Positions 1 through 8,905 of a stretch of 64,000 bases of DNA are shown one piece after another (position 1 is the stretch's first letter; the number at the start of each line of letters is the position of its first letter). The stretch comes from an uncultured Rhodospirillales bacterium (GTDB taxonomy: Bacteria; Pseudomonadota; Alphaproteobacteria; CAAGCB01; CAG-977). The notes under the pieces are model-generated. The model searched no databases. It worked only from the letters and a program-made list of their open reading frames with translations, and was not told where the DNA came from. The translations under genes and the position numbers were made by a program. Location of the stretch: NCBI GenBank assembly GCA_902777205.1, contig CACYSU010000003.1, positions 105,076 through 169,075 of the forward strand, given 5' to 3'.

Positions 1-1
1 C

Positions 2-805
2 TCCGCCAAGGACAACCTGCGCGACCTGCTTCGTTTTGCGGCGGAGGTCGGCGCGCCGCAGCGGATTTTAACAGACCTTGCGTCTTGGGCGAACGCGCCC
101 GACAACGAAGCGGGATCGCATACGACGACGTTTTTGTCAAAGCTTCAAATCTGGCGCAGTCGGGCGGTCAAAGGCGCGACAAGGGAATGTTCGTTTGAAT
201 GGCAGGATTTGCGCGACACGCCGTCCGTCGTGTTTATCAAGTTCCCGCAGCAAGACGCGCAGTCTTTGGGCGTGCTGACGGCTTTGTTCTTTGAAACGTT
301 CTTCGGCTGGGCTTTGGACGTTCCGAAAAAGCCTGACGAGTGTCCGATCGCGATCCTTGCCGACGAGTTCGCCAGTCTGCCCAAGATCAACCTGATGACA
401 GACTTTCTGTCCAAAGGCGCGGGCATGGGCGCGGTCGTGTGGCTGATTGTGCAGGACTTCGCGCAGATTAAAGCGACCTACGGCGACAAGGCGTTTGAAA
501 CCATCAAAACGAACTGCTCGTATCTGTTGGTCTATGCGCAGAACAATTACGCCACGCAAAAGGAATTGGCGGAAATGGTCGGCAAGGCGACCCGCAAGCG
601 CAAAAGCGTCAGCAAATCGGGCAAAGGCGGCGTGTCCGTGTCGGAAAACGACGAAGGACTGGACTTGATTCCCGTCGCCGACTGGGGCGCGATTCCGTTC
701 GGGCGGCACGTTTTGTTGTGTCAGAACTTCCTGACCCGCCCCGTTTGGTGCAAAACGCCCCTGTACTTTAAGGAAAAACGATTTACGGAGATGCTCCATG
801 GCTGA
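2..805 (+). CDS. VirD4/TraG-family type IV coupling protein, C-terminal part (5' truncated by window edge)
   Basis: The frame is open from the first bases of the window, so this is the 3' part of a longer gene. VirD4/TraG proteins are inner-membrane ATPases that recruit the relaxase-DNA complex to a type IV secretion channel. The visible 267 residues contain the Walker B-like segment ILADEF followed by ASLPKI, then a stretch on sampling a remote-homologue fold (WLIVQDFAQIKATYG) and the typical ending with a PLYFKEKRF motif. The Walker A part must lie upstream. It overlaps the next gene by 8 bp, indicating translational coupling within a transfer operon. The family call is firm; the exact subtype (VirD4, TraG or other) cannot be settled from this fragment. 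Confidence 0.88.
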   Translation, partial: SAKDNLRDLLRFAAEVGAPQRILTDLASWANAPDNEAGSHTTTFLSKLQIWRSRAVKGATRECSFEWQDLRDTPSVVFIKFPQQDAQSLGVLTALFFETFFGWALDVPKKPDECPIAILADEFASLPKINLMTDFLSKGAGMGAVVWLIVQDFAQIKATYGDKAFETIKTNCSYLLVYAQNNYATQKELAEMVGKATRKRKSVSKSGKGGVSVSENDEGLDLIPVADWGAIPFGRHVLLCQNFLTRPVWCKTPLYFKEKRFTEMLHG

Positions 806-1733
806 ACTTTCCTGCTATTCCTGCGCCATATTCGACGCGTTCAACCAAAAAACGCTTTCTTTCTCGCAAGCGTTCTTCGACGCCGTAACGCCCGAGCTGA
901 AAACGCTGCTGTCGTATCTGTTCACGCTTTGGATTGTTTACCGTCTGTGCGAAATGCTGCTCGGCAAGCCCGAAAACCCGCAAAACCTGATAAAAGAGTT
1001 CATCGACCTTTCGATTGCGACGGCTCTGTTGCAGAGTTTTGAATACTGGGGCGGCGTTTGCTTTTGGATTTACAACTTCGGCATGGACTTGGGCGTGCGC
1101 GTCCTGCGCATCACGTCGGAGGGGCAAACCGCCGTTCAGGCGTCGTCTTCGGGCGTCGCTGTTCTGCTGACCCATGTGGAAAACAGCTTTGCCCCCGTGC
1201 TGGACAAGCTGGGCGTGATGATGAGCGACATCTCTTGGACAAGCTTGAAGCTGGCAATCGCCGTCGTTCCCGTCGCCGTCATTTACTTTCTGCTGTTGTG
1301 GCGGATATTCGCCAGCCTGTTCAACGTGTTCGTGCAGTTGTTCGCCGTCGCTTTGCTTGCGCCCGTTCTGAGCGCGTTCTACGCCCTGCCGCCCGTCAAA
1401 TCCGCCATGTTCGCGGCGCTGCGTCTGCTGCTGATGAACGCGGTGCAGATTGTGCTCACCTGCGGCACGATCGGCATCGTTTTAGCGTATCTGAACAGCC
1501 TTTCCCTGTTCCAAGACCAAAACGTCGCCGTCGAGGTCGGCACCGTCGGCTATATGCAGATGCTCTTCACCGGCGCGCTCCTCTGGGGTGCCTACGGCAT
1601 CATCATCGGCACGCCGTCCCAAATCCTGAACGTCGGGAACGTCATTGACGCAAATCCCGTCCTGACCTTTATCGGGCGTATTCCAAACCGAATCGTTTCT
1701 ATGACTAAATATGCCGTTTCAAAAACTAAATAG
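798..1733 (+). CDS. TrbL/VirB6-like conjugal transfer membrane protein
   Basis: This 311-residue protein starts at an ATG that overlaps the end of the coupling-protein gene. It has several long hydrophobic segments (around residues 35-50, 70-90, 150-215 and 240-275) and few charged residues between them, as expected for the polytopic TrbL/VirB6 component of a type IV secretion channel. Family members differ widely in sequence, so the assignment rests on topology, length and position next to a VirD4-like gene. It ends 14 bp before a recombinase gene that has its own good ribosome-binding site, so the transfer genes and the recombinase could share a transcript. Confidence 0.7.
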   Translation: MAELSCYSCAIFDAFNQKTLSFSQAFFDAVTPELKTLLSYLFTLWIVYRLCEMLLGKPENPQNLIKEFIDLSIATALLQSFEYWGGVCFWIYNFGMDLGVRVLRITSEGQTAVQASSSGVAVLLTHVENSFAPVLDKLGVMMSDISWTSLKLAIAVVPVAVIYFLLLWRIFASLFNVFVQLFAVALLAPVLSAFYALPPVKSAMFAALRLLLMNAVQIVLTCGTIGIVLAYLNSLSLFQDQNVAVEVGTVGYMQMLFTGALLWGAYGIIIGTPSQILNVGNVIDANPVLTFIGRIPNRIVSMTKYAVSKTK

Positions 1734-1747
1734 AGGAGCATTGAACA

Positions 1748-2344
1748 ATGACGGTATATGGTTATTTAAGAGTGTCAACGGATAAACAGGACTGCGACAA
1801 TCAGAAAATCGGTGTGGAGGCTTTGGCGGAAAAACTCGGACTGCCGATCGAAAGCTGGATTGTTGACAACGGCGTGTCCGGAACGAAAGAACCCGAAAAA
1901 CGACAGTTGGGCAAATTACTGAAAAAAATCAAATCCGGCGATGTCATCATCTGTTCCGAATTATCCCGTTTGGGGCGCAAGTTGTTTATGGTCATTTCGA
2001 TTCTTGAACACTGTATGAAAATCGGCGCAAAAGTGCTGACCGTCAAAGACGGTTACGAATTGGGCGATAACGTTCAAAGCAAGGTTCTTGCTTTTGCATT
2101 CGGACTTGTCGCCGAGTTGGAACGGGATATGATCAGCAAACGCACGAAAGAAGCTTTGTCACGTGTCAAAGCGCAAGGCCGTTCCATCGGACGTCCCAAG
2201 GGCAGAAAAAACATCAAACACATTTGGAGCGGCAAGGAAAAACAAATCAACCGCTTACTAAAGCTTGGCGTCGGAAAAACGAAAATCGCCCGCATGACGG
2301 GGATGAGCCTCAACTCCGTCTATTCTTTTCTGAAGCAACGGTAA
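1748..2344 (+). CDS. Serine site-specific recombinase (resolvase/invertase family), catalytically intact
   Basis: This 198-residue protein has the resolvase N-terminal signature YGYLRVST with the nucleophile at Ser10, the partner motif ELSRLGR near residue 68, the long E-helix segment GLVAELERDMISKRTKEAL, a GRPKGRKN hinge and a C-terminal helix-turn-helix (GVGKTKIARMTGMSLNSVY). These are all the parts needed for inversion or resolution. The length fits simple invertases such as Hin/Gin and the Bacteroides Mpi type, not large serine integrases. A ribosome-binding site (GAGGAG) lies 9 bases upstream. It precedes a glycan operon, where invertases of this family often control phase variation in other bacteria; no obvious inversion repeats were found here by eye. 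Confidence 0.9.
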   Translation: MTVYGYLRVSTDKQDCDNQKIGVEALAEKLGLPIESWIVDNGVSGTKEPEKRQLGKLLKKIKSGDVIICSELSRLGRKLFMVISILEHCMKIGAKVLTVKDGYELGDNVQSKVLAFAFGLVAELERDMISKRTKEALSRVKAQGRSIGRPKGRKNIKHIWSGKEKQINRLLKLGVGKTKIARMTGMSLNSVYSFLKQR

Positions 2345-2506
2345 AACAAAGACTTTTTCTGTTTGATATTGCGGAAAAAACGACCCTTTTTCTTGGTTAT
2401 ACCAATTTGCCTTTTTTAGCAATAACTATTTTCAAAAATCCTTTAACCGTCTTGTTTTTTTGAAAGCCCCGCTGTCCCGAATGTTTGAAGAAAAAAGGGT
2501 GAATAT
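2345..2506 (+). promoter_or_regulatory. Upstream region of the glycan operon with a short palindrome
   Basis: This gap between the two recombinase genes is AT-rich and has T and A tracts. It carries one clear small inverted repeat, TTGGT-TAT-ACCAA at 2393-2405, the size of an operator or recombinase half-site pair. I could not identify a convincing -35/-10 pair. As the gene downstream overlaps the first glycosyltransferase, this is the best place for an operon promoter, but that is inference. Confidence 0.35.
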
Positions 2507-3142
2507 TTGAGTGAACTTTTTCACGCAAAAAAGAACGGGAACAGTTACAGGCAAATGATTTACGCGTTTGTGCAGGACGGTCAGAGTATCGAGATTCTCA
2601 GGCAACAATGGGAATCGCTCTCTTCTTATGCGCAAAGTCGGGCTTTAACCATTGATAAATGGCTCGATTCGACTTCTTTCAATCCGGAACTGTTCAAAGC
2701 AAAGGACGTCCTTCTTTTGGAAAAAACATTCCGTTTGGGCAAAGATATTCGCACGATCACTGCGATCATGCAGGAATTGTTGCAAAAAGGCGTCATTATT
2801 TGTTCCTGCGAAGACGATCTGAAGTTCGGCGAAGATTCCGCTTCGTCAAAAGCGATGGCCCATATGCTCGGTGTCGTAACGGACATTGTGGAGGAGCTGC
2901 GCTCCCGTTTAACAAAAGAGGCCATGACTTCGCGGAAACTGGCGGGACAGAAATTAGGGCGTCCGCGCGGCAGAAAGAACAACAATCATAAATTGGACGT
3001 CAAAAAGAATGAAATCCGGAAATTGCTCCGGTCGGGAAAGACGGAACCAGAAATCTGCCGGTTGCTGAACATACCTCGCTCCACTTTATTCGTATATGTC
3101 AAAGACCACCCCGAATTAAAACCGGAGGCGCTCAATGCCTAA
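2507..3142 (+). CDS. Catalytically dead serine-recombinase homologue with intact DNA-binding end
   Basis: The 211-residue product follows the resolvase plan: N-terminal fold, E-helix-like segment (GVVTDIVEELRSRLTKEAM, residues about 121-139), GRPRGRKN hinge and a C-terminal helix-turn-helix (SGKTEPEICRLLNIPRSTL). The catalytic site is gone: where the neighbour at 1748 has YLRVS, this protein has YAFVQ, with no serine in place, and SRLGR reads FRLGK. It uses a TTG start, supported by AAGGGTG 6 bases upstream. Its end overlaps the first glycosyltransferase start by 8 bp. The frame is fully open over 211 codons, which argues against a decaying pseudogene. A role as a DNA-binding regulator or partner of the active recombinase is inference. 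Confidence 0.72.
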   Translation: MSELFHAKKNGNSYRQMIYAFVQDGQSIEILRQQWESLSSYAQSRALTIDKWLDSTSFNPELFKAKDVLLLEKTFRLGKDIRTITAIMQELLQKGVIICSCEDDLKFGEDSASSKAMAHMLGVVTDIVEELRSRLTKEAMTSRKLAGQKLGRPRGRKNNNHKLDVKKNEIRKLLRSGKTEPEICRLLNIPRSTLFVYVKDHPELKPEALNA

Positions 3143-3995
3143 GGTTTCTGTTTTATTGCCGGTGTATAACACGGCGGAAACGCATCTGCGGGAATGTATC
3201 GAAGGGATACTCGGTCAGACGTTTGGCGACTTTGAACTGATCATCGTGAACGACGCTTCGACGGACGGCAATGTGGAACGCGTTGTGAAAAGCTATGACG
3301 ACCCGCGCATCCGTTATTATTCAAACGAAAAGAATCTGGGCATTTCGGAAACGCGCAACCGGCTGATAGAACTGGCGCAAGGGGAATATCTGGCGGTGCA
3401 CGATCACGACGACGTGTCTTTGCCGGAACGGTTCGCAAAGCAAGTCGAATATCTGGACGCTCACCCCGAAGTCGGAGTTTTGGGCACGGCTCATATCGAG
3501 ATTCCGAAAAACAAAACGGTTGTTCACCCTCTGACAAGCGAAGAAATCGAAGAAGCTTTGATGTACGACTGTCCGTTGATCCACCCGTCGGTGATGATGC
3601 GCAAAAGCGTATTGGTTGAAACGGGCGTCCGATATGACAAGGATTATTTCCCGACGGAAGACTACAATCTGTATCTGCATCTGATCGGCAAGACGCAGTT
3701 TGCCAATCTACCGGAAGTGTTGTTCAAGTACCGCAAGCACGACGGCAACACGACGAACAGAGAAACGAAGCGGATACGGGAAATCGAGCGTCGTGTATTT
3801 GCGTATCTGGAATCGGAACATCCGGAGCTGTGGCGCAAAGCGCAGGCAAACCACGTCAATGTAACGAAAATCAAGCTGTTCGGCGTTCCGGTGATGAAAG
3901 TCAAACATTTCCAGACGACGACAAACTATTACCTGTTCGGTTTCATCCCCGTCGCGTCGGTGTATTCCAAAATCACCGCGAAAGGCAGGCTGTAA
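3135..3995 (+). CDS. Family 2 glycosyltransferase
   Basis: The 286-residue protein starts with the GT-A/GT2 pattern (VSVLLPVYN, then QTFGDFELIIVNDASTDG) and has the metal-binding HDHDD motif near residue 95. It should transfer a sugar from a nucleotide donor to a lipid-linked glycan at the inner face of the membrane. GGAGG precedes the ATG and the gene overlaps the dead-recombinase gene. Its last 40 residues form a separate module (KLFGVPVMK, then NYYLFGFIPV) that recurs in the split glycosyltransferase at 23224-24670, suggesting a shared membrane- or partner-binding tail. Donor and acceptor cannot be read from sequence. Confidence 0.88.
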   Translation: MPKVSVLLPVYNTAETHLRECIEGILGQTFGDFELIIVNDASTDGNVERVVKSYDDPRIRYYSNEKNLGISETRNRLIELAQGEYLAVHDHDDVSLPERFAKQVEYLDAHPEVGVLGTAHIEIPKNKTVVHPLTSEEIEEALMYDCPLIHPSVMMRKSVLVETGVRYDKDYFPTEDYNLYLHLIGKTQFANLPEVLFKYRKHDGNTTNRETKRIREIERRVFAYLESEHPELWRKAQANHVNVTKIKLFGVPVMKVKHFQTTTNYYLFGFIPVASVYSKITAKGRL

Positions 3996-3996
3996 G

Positions 3997-4917
3997 ATGA
4001 ATCTAAGCCTTACCCACAGTCTTTACCGTTACGCCCGCCTTAAGTTCAACAACGCGTTGATCCGCGTTTTGTTCCGCAACAAACAGCCGCGGAAGAAGTA
4101 TTTTCTGGCGGTGTGCGCGATTTTCAAGAACGAAGGCAAGTTTTTCATCGAATGGCTGAACTATTATCTGTTGGCGGGCGTCGATCACTTTTACCTGTAC
4201 AACAATTTTTCCGACGACAATTATCGGGAATTGTTACAGCCCTATATCGATAAAGGCTTTATAACGCTGATCGACTGGCCCGTTCCGTTCGGTCAGGCGA
4301 GCGCGTATCAGAACTGCGTCGAAACATACGCGAACGAAGCGAACTGGATCGGATTTCTGGACTTGGACGAATTCGTCGTTCCTTATGAAACGAAAGACAT
4401 CAAACAGTGGCTGTCGCGGTACAATAAATTCCCGCTTGTTTCCTGTTACTGGAAGATGTTTTCCTCCGGCGGGATAATGAACGAAGACACGACAAAGCTG
4501 ATTACGGAACAGTTTTTCGTGTGCGGCGACTTTATGTCGTATAAAAGCTTTTTGAACACGAAGTTCGTCGGTTGGTTGAGTAAAAAGAACAAATCGCCTC
4601 ATTTCTGGCGTTTCAAGTTCTTCGGCCGCGTCTGCGCGGAAGACCCGTTGTACTATTCGGAACTGACGAAGAAACCGCGTCATATTCACGCGCAGATCAA
4701 CCACTATTACTGCAAAAGCTACGAATACTTTTACAACAAGAAAATCAAGAACGGCAGTCTGTCTGAAAAAATCGATCTGTCGATGAAAACCTTTTTCGAT
4801 ATCGATTCCTTGGCGGATCATTCCGACTACAGAATTTTCAAATATCTGGTTCAACTGAAAACATTCGATTTGGACGAATTTTGCGTCGAACGCGCTGAAC
4901 GGGCGGGTGAGCCATGA
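3997..4917 (+). CDS. GT92/DUF23-like glycosyltransferase
   Basis: The 306-residue protein shows the GT92 (DUF23) pattern: an opening AVCAIFKNEGKFFIEWLNYY, then GVDHFYLYNN, and the acidic FLDLDEFVVP motif near residue 125 that stands for the DXD metal site. It begins 1 bp after the previous stop and overlaps galE by 4 bp (ATGA). It belongs to the same surface-glycan operon and probably adds one residue of the repeat unit. Specificity is unknown. Confidence 0.8.
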   Translation: MNLSLTHSLYRYARLKFNNALIRVLFRNKQPRKKYFLAVCAIFKNEGKFFIEWLNYYLLAGVDHFYLYNNFSDDNYRELLQPYIDKGFITLIDWPVPFGQASAYQNCVETYANEANWIGFLDLDEFVVPYETKDIKQWLSRYNKFPLVSCYWKMFSSGGIMNEDTTKLITEQFFVCGDFMSYKSFLNTKFVGWLSKKNKSPHFWRFKFFGRVCAEDPLYYSELTKKPRHIHAQINHYYCKSYEYFYNKKIKNGSLSEKIDLSMKTFFDIDSLADHSDYRIFKYLVQLKTFDLDEFCVERAERAGEP

Positions 4918-5882
4918 TTTTGGTGATGGGCGGCGCGGGCTACATCGGTTCGCATACGGTAAAATACTTGTTGGCGCACGGGCAAAGTTGCGTTGTCGCC
5001 GACAATCTCTCCTGCGGTCATCGGGAAGCCGTTGACGAACGCGCGGGCTTCATGTTAGCCGATCTGGCGGACAAAGACAGTCTGCGCAAAGTGTTTGAAA
5101 CGTATCCGATAGAGGCCGTCATTCACTTCGCCGCGTTCACTTATGTGGGCGAAAGCGTGCGGGATCCGAAAAAATACTACCGCAACAACGTTGCCGGCAC
5201 GCTGAACCTGTTGGACGCGATGCTGGAACACGACGTGAAGAAAATTGTTTTTTCCAGCACTTGCGCGACGTACGGCGAACCGCTTTACACGCCGATCGAC
5301 GAACAGCACGCTCAAAACCCGATCAATCCGTACGGCCGCACAAAGCTGATGATCGAACAGATATTCCGCGATTACGCGAAAGCGTACGGCTTGAAATACA
5401 TCGCGCTGAGGTACTTTAACGCGGCGGGATGTTCGGCGGACGGCAGCATCGGGGAAAGCCACGATCCGGAAACGCACCTGATCCCGCTTGTCTTGCAGGC
5501 GATACAAGGCAAACGTCCCGACATCAAAGTGTTCGGAACGGATTACGACACGCCGGACGGGACGTGCATCCGCGACTATATCCACGTCGAAGATCTGGCG
5601 CAGGCACACTGGCAGGCTGTTCAGAAACTCGACGATTACAGCGGATACCTGAATCTCGGGACGGGCGTCGGCACGTCGGTGATGGAAATCATCAAAGCGG
5701 CGGAAAAAGTCAGCGGGAAAACCTGCTCCGTAACACTGGCCGCCAGACGCGAAGGCGATCCCGCCAAACTATTCGCCGACAACAAAAAAGCCAAACAGGT
5801 CCTGAACTGGAATCCTGTTTACACAAGCGTCGAAGACATCGTCAAAACTGCTTGGACTTGGGAAAACAACCGGAGATTCTGA
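4914..5882 (+). CDS. galE: UDP-glucose 4-epimerase
   Basis: GalE interconverts UDP-glucose and UDP-galactose, or the N-acetyl forms, through a bound NAD. The 322-residue protein has the dinucleotide motif GGAGYIG at residues 6-12, the SSTCATYGEP segment near 114-123 and the catalytic Tyr140-Lys144 in NPYGRTK. Length and order of motifs match bacterial GalE throughout. It supplies a sugar donor for the glycosyltransferases around it. It shares its stop with the start of the following ABC transporter (TGATG). Confidence 0.93.
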   Translation: MILVMGGAGYIGSHTVKYLLAHGQSCVVADNLSCGHREAVDERAGFMLADLADKDSLRKVFETYPIEAVIHFAAFTYVGESVRDPKKYYRNNVAGTLNLLDAMLEHDVKKIVFSSTCATYGEPLYTPIDEQHAQNPINPYGRTKLMIEQIFRDYAKAYGLKYIALRYFNAAGCSADGSIGESHDPETHLIPLVLQAIQGKRPDIKVFGTDYDTPDGTCIRDYIHVEDLAQAHWQAVQKLDDYSGYLNLGTGVGTSVMEIIKAAEKVSGKTCSVTLAARREGDPAKLFADNKKAKQVLNWNPVYTSVEDIVKTAWTWENNRRF

Positions 5883-7660
5883 TGCCAGGTATTCGTCAAC
5901 GCCTTATGAACACGCAGATGCTCGGGAACTATCGCAAGATGTACCCGTACGTTCGCCCGTATTGGGTACGCGCGGTGTTGGCGGTATTGATTACAATCCC
6001 CATCGGATCGTTTGACGCGTTGACGGCGTGGATATTGAAGCCGTACATGGACGTTGTTCTTGTGGAAAAGCAGGTTCACGCCGTATCTCTGATGCCGTTG
6101 GTGATTGTTATCGGCAGTTTGTTGCAAAGCTTGTGCAATTACGGCGCGACGTATTTGAACACTTGGGTCGGTCAGAAGATTACGATGGGTATGAAACGCG
6201 ACCTGTATAAAAAGCTGTTGCATTGCGATCCCGCGTTTTTTGATCACACGTCTTCGGGCAACGTAATCATGCAATTTTCCACATGCGCCGAAAGCGCGTG
6301 CAGCGGTCTTTTGGCTAATTTAAAACTGTTTACGACACGTGTTTTTTCATCGATATCTTTAATCGGCGTTCTGTTCTGGAACAGTTGGCAGTTATCCATC
6401 GTCGCTTTGATTTTTATGTTCGGCGCTTTGCTGCCGTTAGCCAGCGTACGCAAACGCATTAAAAGCCTGATGAGCAGACAGATCGGCGGAATATCTGCGA
6501 TTACGACGCACTATAACGAAACGTTTTCGGGTAACCGCATCATTGCGTCCTATAACTTGCAACAGCGCGAAGAACAGCGGTTCAATAAAGACTTGAACGA
6601 TATGTTCAAAATCCAAATCAAAATGGTTCAAAAGACGGGTATTTTGTCTCCGATGATACACTTCATCGTTTCTTTGGGGATAGCCGGCGCCATTTGGTTG
6701 GGAAGCTATCTGATTGTGACGCAACAAATCTCCAGCGGTAATTTTGTGTCGTTCATTGCGGCTCTGTTGATGCTTTATACGCCGATAAAAGGATTGGGCA
6801 ACAGTTATACGTCCGTACAAATGTCGTTCATGATGATGGATCAGGTGTTCAACACGCTAGCTTCCGTTCCGTCCGTTCGCAACGTTGACAATCCCGTTCA
6901 TATGGACGGCGTTCGCAAATCGATCGAATACAAAAACGTCGGATTTGAATATCTGGCGGAGCGCCCTGTTTTAAAGGATGTTTCCGCTACGCTTGAAATC
7001 GGCAAGATGTACGCTTTTGTAGGGAACTCCGGCGGCGGCAAATCGACGTTTGTCAGCTTGCTTCCCCGCTTTTACGACATTCAACACGGAGAAATCCTGA
7101 TAGACGGCGTCAACGTGAAGAACATCGATTTGTTCGATTTGCGCGAGAATATCGCCGTTGTGTTCCAAGACAACTTTTTATTCAGCGGCACGATCCGCGA
7201 AAACATTTTGCTGGGCAAGACGGATTACACTCAAGAACAACTGGACGAAGCGATAAAGAGCGCATGTTTGACGGACTTTGTTCAAACGTTGGACAAAGGA
7301 CTGGATACGCAAATCGGGGAACGCGGCGTATTGCTGTCAGGCGGTCAAAAACAGCGCGTTGCGATTGCTCGCGCGTTCATGAAGGACGCTCCGATTGTGA
7401 TTTTGGATGAAGCGACTTCCGCTTTGGACAACAAATCCGAAGCCGTCGTTCAGCAAGCCATCGATAATTTGATGAAAAACCGGACGGTTCTGGTCATCGC
7501 GCATCGACTTTCGACGGTCAAAAACGCGGACAAAATCTTTGTCATCAACGAAGGCCGCATCGTCGAACAGGGCGATCATGAAGAACTGTTGGCATTAAAA
7601 GGCGAATATGCGGCCCTGTATGAAATGCAGTTCAAAACCAAAAAGGAAAACGCGGCATGA
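5882..7660 (+). CDS. MsbA-like ABC exporter, fused membrane and ATPase domains
   Basis: The 592-residue protein combines an N-terminal six-helix exporter domain (about 25-330) with an ATPase domain carrying Walker A GNSGGGKST (about 381-389), signature LSGGQKQR (about 485) and Walker B IVILDEATSALD (about 505). Half-transporters of this kind dimerise and flip lipids or lipid-linked oligosaccharides. The open frame extends far upstream across galE, but the ATG at 5882 overlaps the galE stop and follows GGAGA at 5 bases, so I place the start there. Given the setting it probably exports the glycolipid made by this operon; MsbA itself is likely to be encoded elsewhere. Confidence 0.87.
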   Translation: MPGIRQRLMNTQMLGNYRKMYPYVRPYWVRAVLAVLITIPIGSFDALTAWILKPYMDVVLVEKQVHAVSLMPLVIVIGSLLQSLCNYGATYLNTWVGQKITMGMKRDLYKKLLHCDPAFFDHTSSGNVIMQFSTCAESACSGLLANLKLFTTRVFSSISLIGVLFWNSWQLSIVALIFMFGALLPLASVRKRIKSLMSRQIGGISAITTHYNETFSGNRIIASYNLQQREEQRFNKDLNDMFKIQIKMVQKTGILSPMIHFIVSLGIAGAIWLGSYLIVTQQISSGNFVSFIAALLMLYTPIKGLGNSYTSVQMSFMMMDQVFNTLASVPSVRNVDNPVHMDGVRKSIEYKNVGFEYLAERPVLKDVSATLEIGKMYAFVGNSGGGKSTFVSLLPRFYDIQHGEILIDGVNVKNIDLFDLRENIAVVFQDNFLFSGTIRENILLGKTDYTQEQLDEAIKSACLTDFVQTLDKGLDTQIGERGVLLSGGQKQRVAIARAFMKDAPIVILDEATSALDNKSEAVVQQAIDNLMKNRTVLVIAHRLSTVKNADKIFVINEGRIVEQGDHEELLALKGEYAALYEMQFKTKKENAA

Positions 7661-7833
7661 GAAATACAAATACAGAAAGAAAGCTCATGCTCTTCAACAC
7701 CCTTTATGAACGGGGAGTTCCGTCCATGTCCAGGGTTCAATGCCTAAAAGACGGAAAAATGAACAAAATACATTTTTTAGCATCTTCCCGTTCGCTTGAT
7801 TTAAACGGAGGTTTTTATGATTTCGTTTCTTGA
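7657..7833 (+). CDS. Possible small ORF of 58 codons between exporter and aminotransferase genes
   Basis: The 156 bp between the exporter and aminotransferase genes has one open frame that begins as ATGA over the exporter stop, has AAGGA about 9 bases upstream, and ends 17 bp inside the next gene. The predicted peptide is basic, has no membrane segment and matches nothing I recognise. The overlap style matches the operon, but composition gives no support for coding. Apart from GGAGG before 7817, I see no other signal in this gap. Confidence 0.2.
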   Translation: MRNTNTERKLMLFNTLYERGVPSMSRVQCLKDGKMNKIHFLASSRSLDLNGGFYDFVS

Positions 7834-8905
7834 TTTAGCAAAAGTGAATAACCGCTTCCGTTCGGAAATCGACGCCCGTTTCGCCCGTATTCTGGACAAG
7901 GGGTGGTATTTGCAGGGCGAAGAAAACGAAAGTTTTTCCAAGCATTTTGCCGAATACTGCGGCACAAAGTATGCCGTAGGGGTTGCGAACGGATTGGACG
8001 CGTTAAATCTGATCATCCGTGCGCACGGGTTCGGCACCGGCGACGAAATCATTGTTCCGTCAAACACTTATATCGCGACAATTCTGGCCATTTCGGAAAA
8101 CGGTTGCACGCCCGTGTTGGTCGAACCGGATATTCATACATACAACATCGATCCCGACAAGATTGAAGCGGCGATAACGCCGAAAACAAAAGCGATTATG
8201 GTCGTCCACCTGTACGGACAAGCCGTTCAAATGCAAAAAGTTTGGGAAATTGCCGGGAAACACGGTCTGAAAGTGTTTGAGGACTGCGCACAGGCGCACG
8301 GAGCCTTATATCAGGGAATTCGTGTCGGCAATCTGTCGGACGCGGGAGCGTTTTCGTTTTATCCGGGGAAGAACCTCGGCTGTATGGGCGACGGCGGCGC
8401 GGTTACGACGAACGACGAAAAACTGTATCAAAAAATCAAAGCCCTAGCGAACTATGGTTCCGACCGCAAGTATCACCATATTTACAAAGGAACGAACAGC
8501 CGTTTGGACGAACTGCAGGCGGCGGTGCTGGACGTGAAACTGCCTCATCTGGACGCGGACAACGCCAGACGGCGCGAAATTGCGACATATTACCGTAAAA
8601 ACATCACCAATCCGAAAATCATTCTGCCGGAAACGTACAGTGAAGACGCCGCGGTGTGGCACGTTTTTGCCGTCAGAACGGAAGAACGCGACCGTTTTCA
8701 GCAATATCTGACGGACAACAGTGTGCAGACGATCATCCACTACCCTACCCCTCCGCACAAACAGGATGCTTATCGGGAATGGAATAACCGTTCCTATCCG
8801 ATCGCGGAAGAAATCCACAGAACCATTATTTCCCTGCCGATGTCGCCGGTGCTGACCGACGATGAAGTCAAACAAGTTACGGAGATTGTCAATGCCTACC
8901 GATGA
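7817..8905 (+). CDS. DegT/DnrJ/EryC1-type sugar aminotransferase, FdtB-like
   Basis: PLP enzymes of this family transfer an amino group to a keto-sugar nucleotide. The 362-residue protein has the family hallmarks: [12 protein letters not shown] near 81-92, EDCAQAHG near 155-162 with the PLP-binding aspartate, and the Schiff-base lysine Lys185 in SFYPGKNLG. The neighbour FdtA-like ketoisomerase two genes on points to a dTDP-3-keto-6-deoxyhexose substrate, giving a 3-amino-3,6-dideoxyhexose (Fuc3N or Qui3N type). GGAGG lies just upstream of the ATG. The exact sugar is inferred from the gene pair. Confidence 0.88.
   Translation: MISFLDLAKVNNRFRSEIDARFARILDKGWYLQGEENESFSKHFAEYCGTKYAVGVANGLDALNLIIRAHGFGTGDEIIVPSNTYIATILAISENGCTPVLVEPDIHTYNIDPDKIEAAITPKTKAIMVVHLYGQAVQMQKVWEIAGKHGLKVFEDCAQAHGALYQGIRVGNLSDAGAFSFYPGKNLGCMGDGGAVTTNDEKLYQKIKALANYGSDRKYHHIYKGTNSRLDELQAAVLDVKLPHLDADNARRREIATYYRKNITNPKIILPETYSEDAAVWHVFAVRTEERDRFQQYLTDNSVQTIIHYPTPPHKQDAYREWNNRSYPIAEEIHRTIISLPMSPVLTDDEVKQVTEIVNAYR

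Noticed and set aside
137..799. Long minus-strand frame opposite the coupling protein, and similar long antisense frames over GC-rich genes
   Set aside because: These mirror codon bias of the true genes. They show low-complexity Arg, Val and Phe-rich sequence and no recognisable domain.
2431..2463. Possible terminator between the two recombinase genes
   Set aside because: T runs are present but no stable stem precedes them.
5429..5881. Long in-frame extension upstream of the ABC exporter, across galE
   Set aside because: It lies fully inside galE and has no start signal. The ATG at 5882 has a ribosome-binding site and gives the usual N-terminus.
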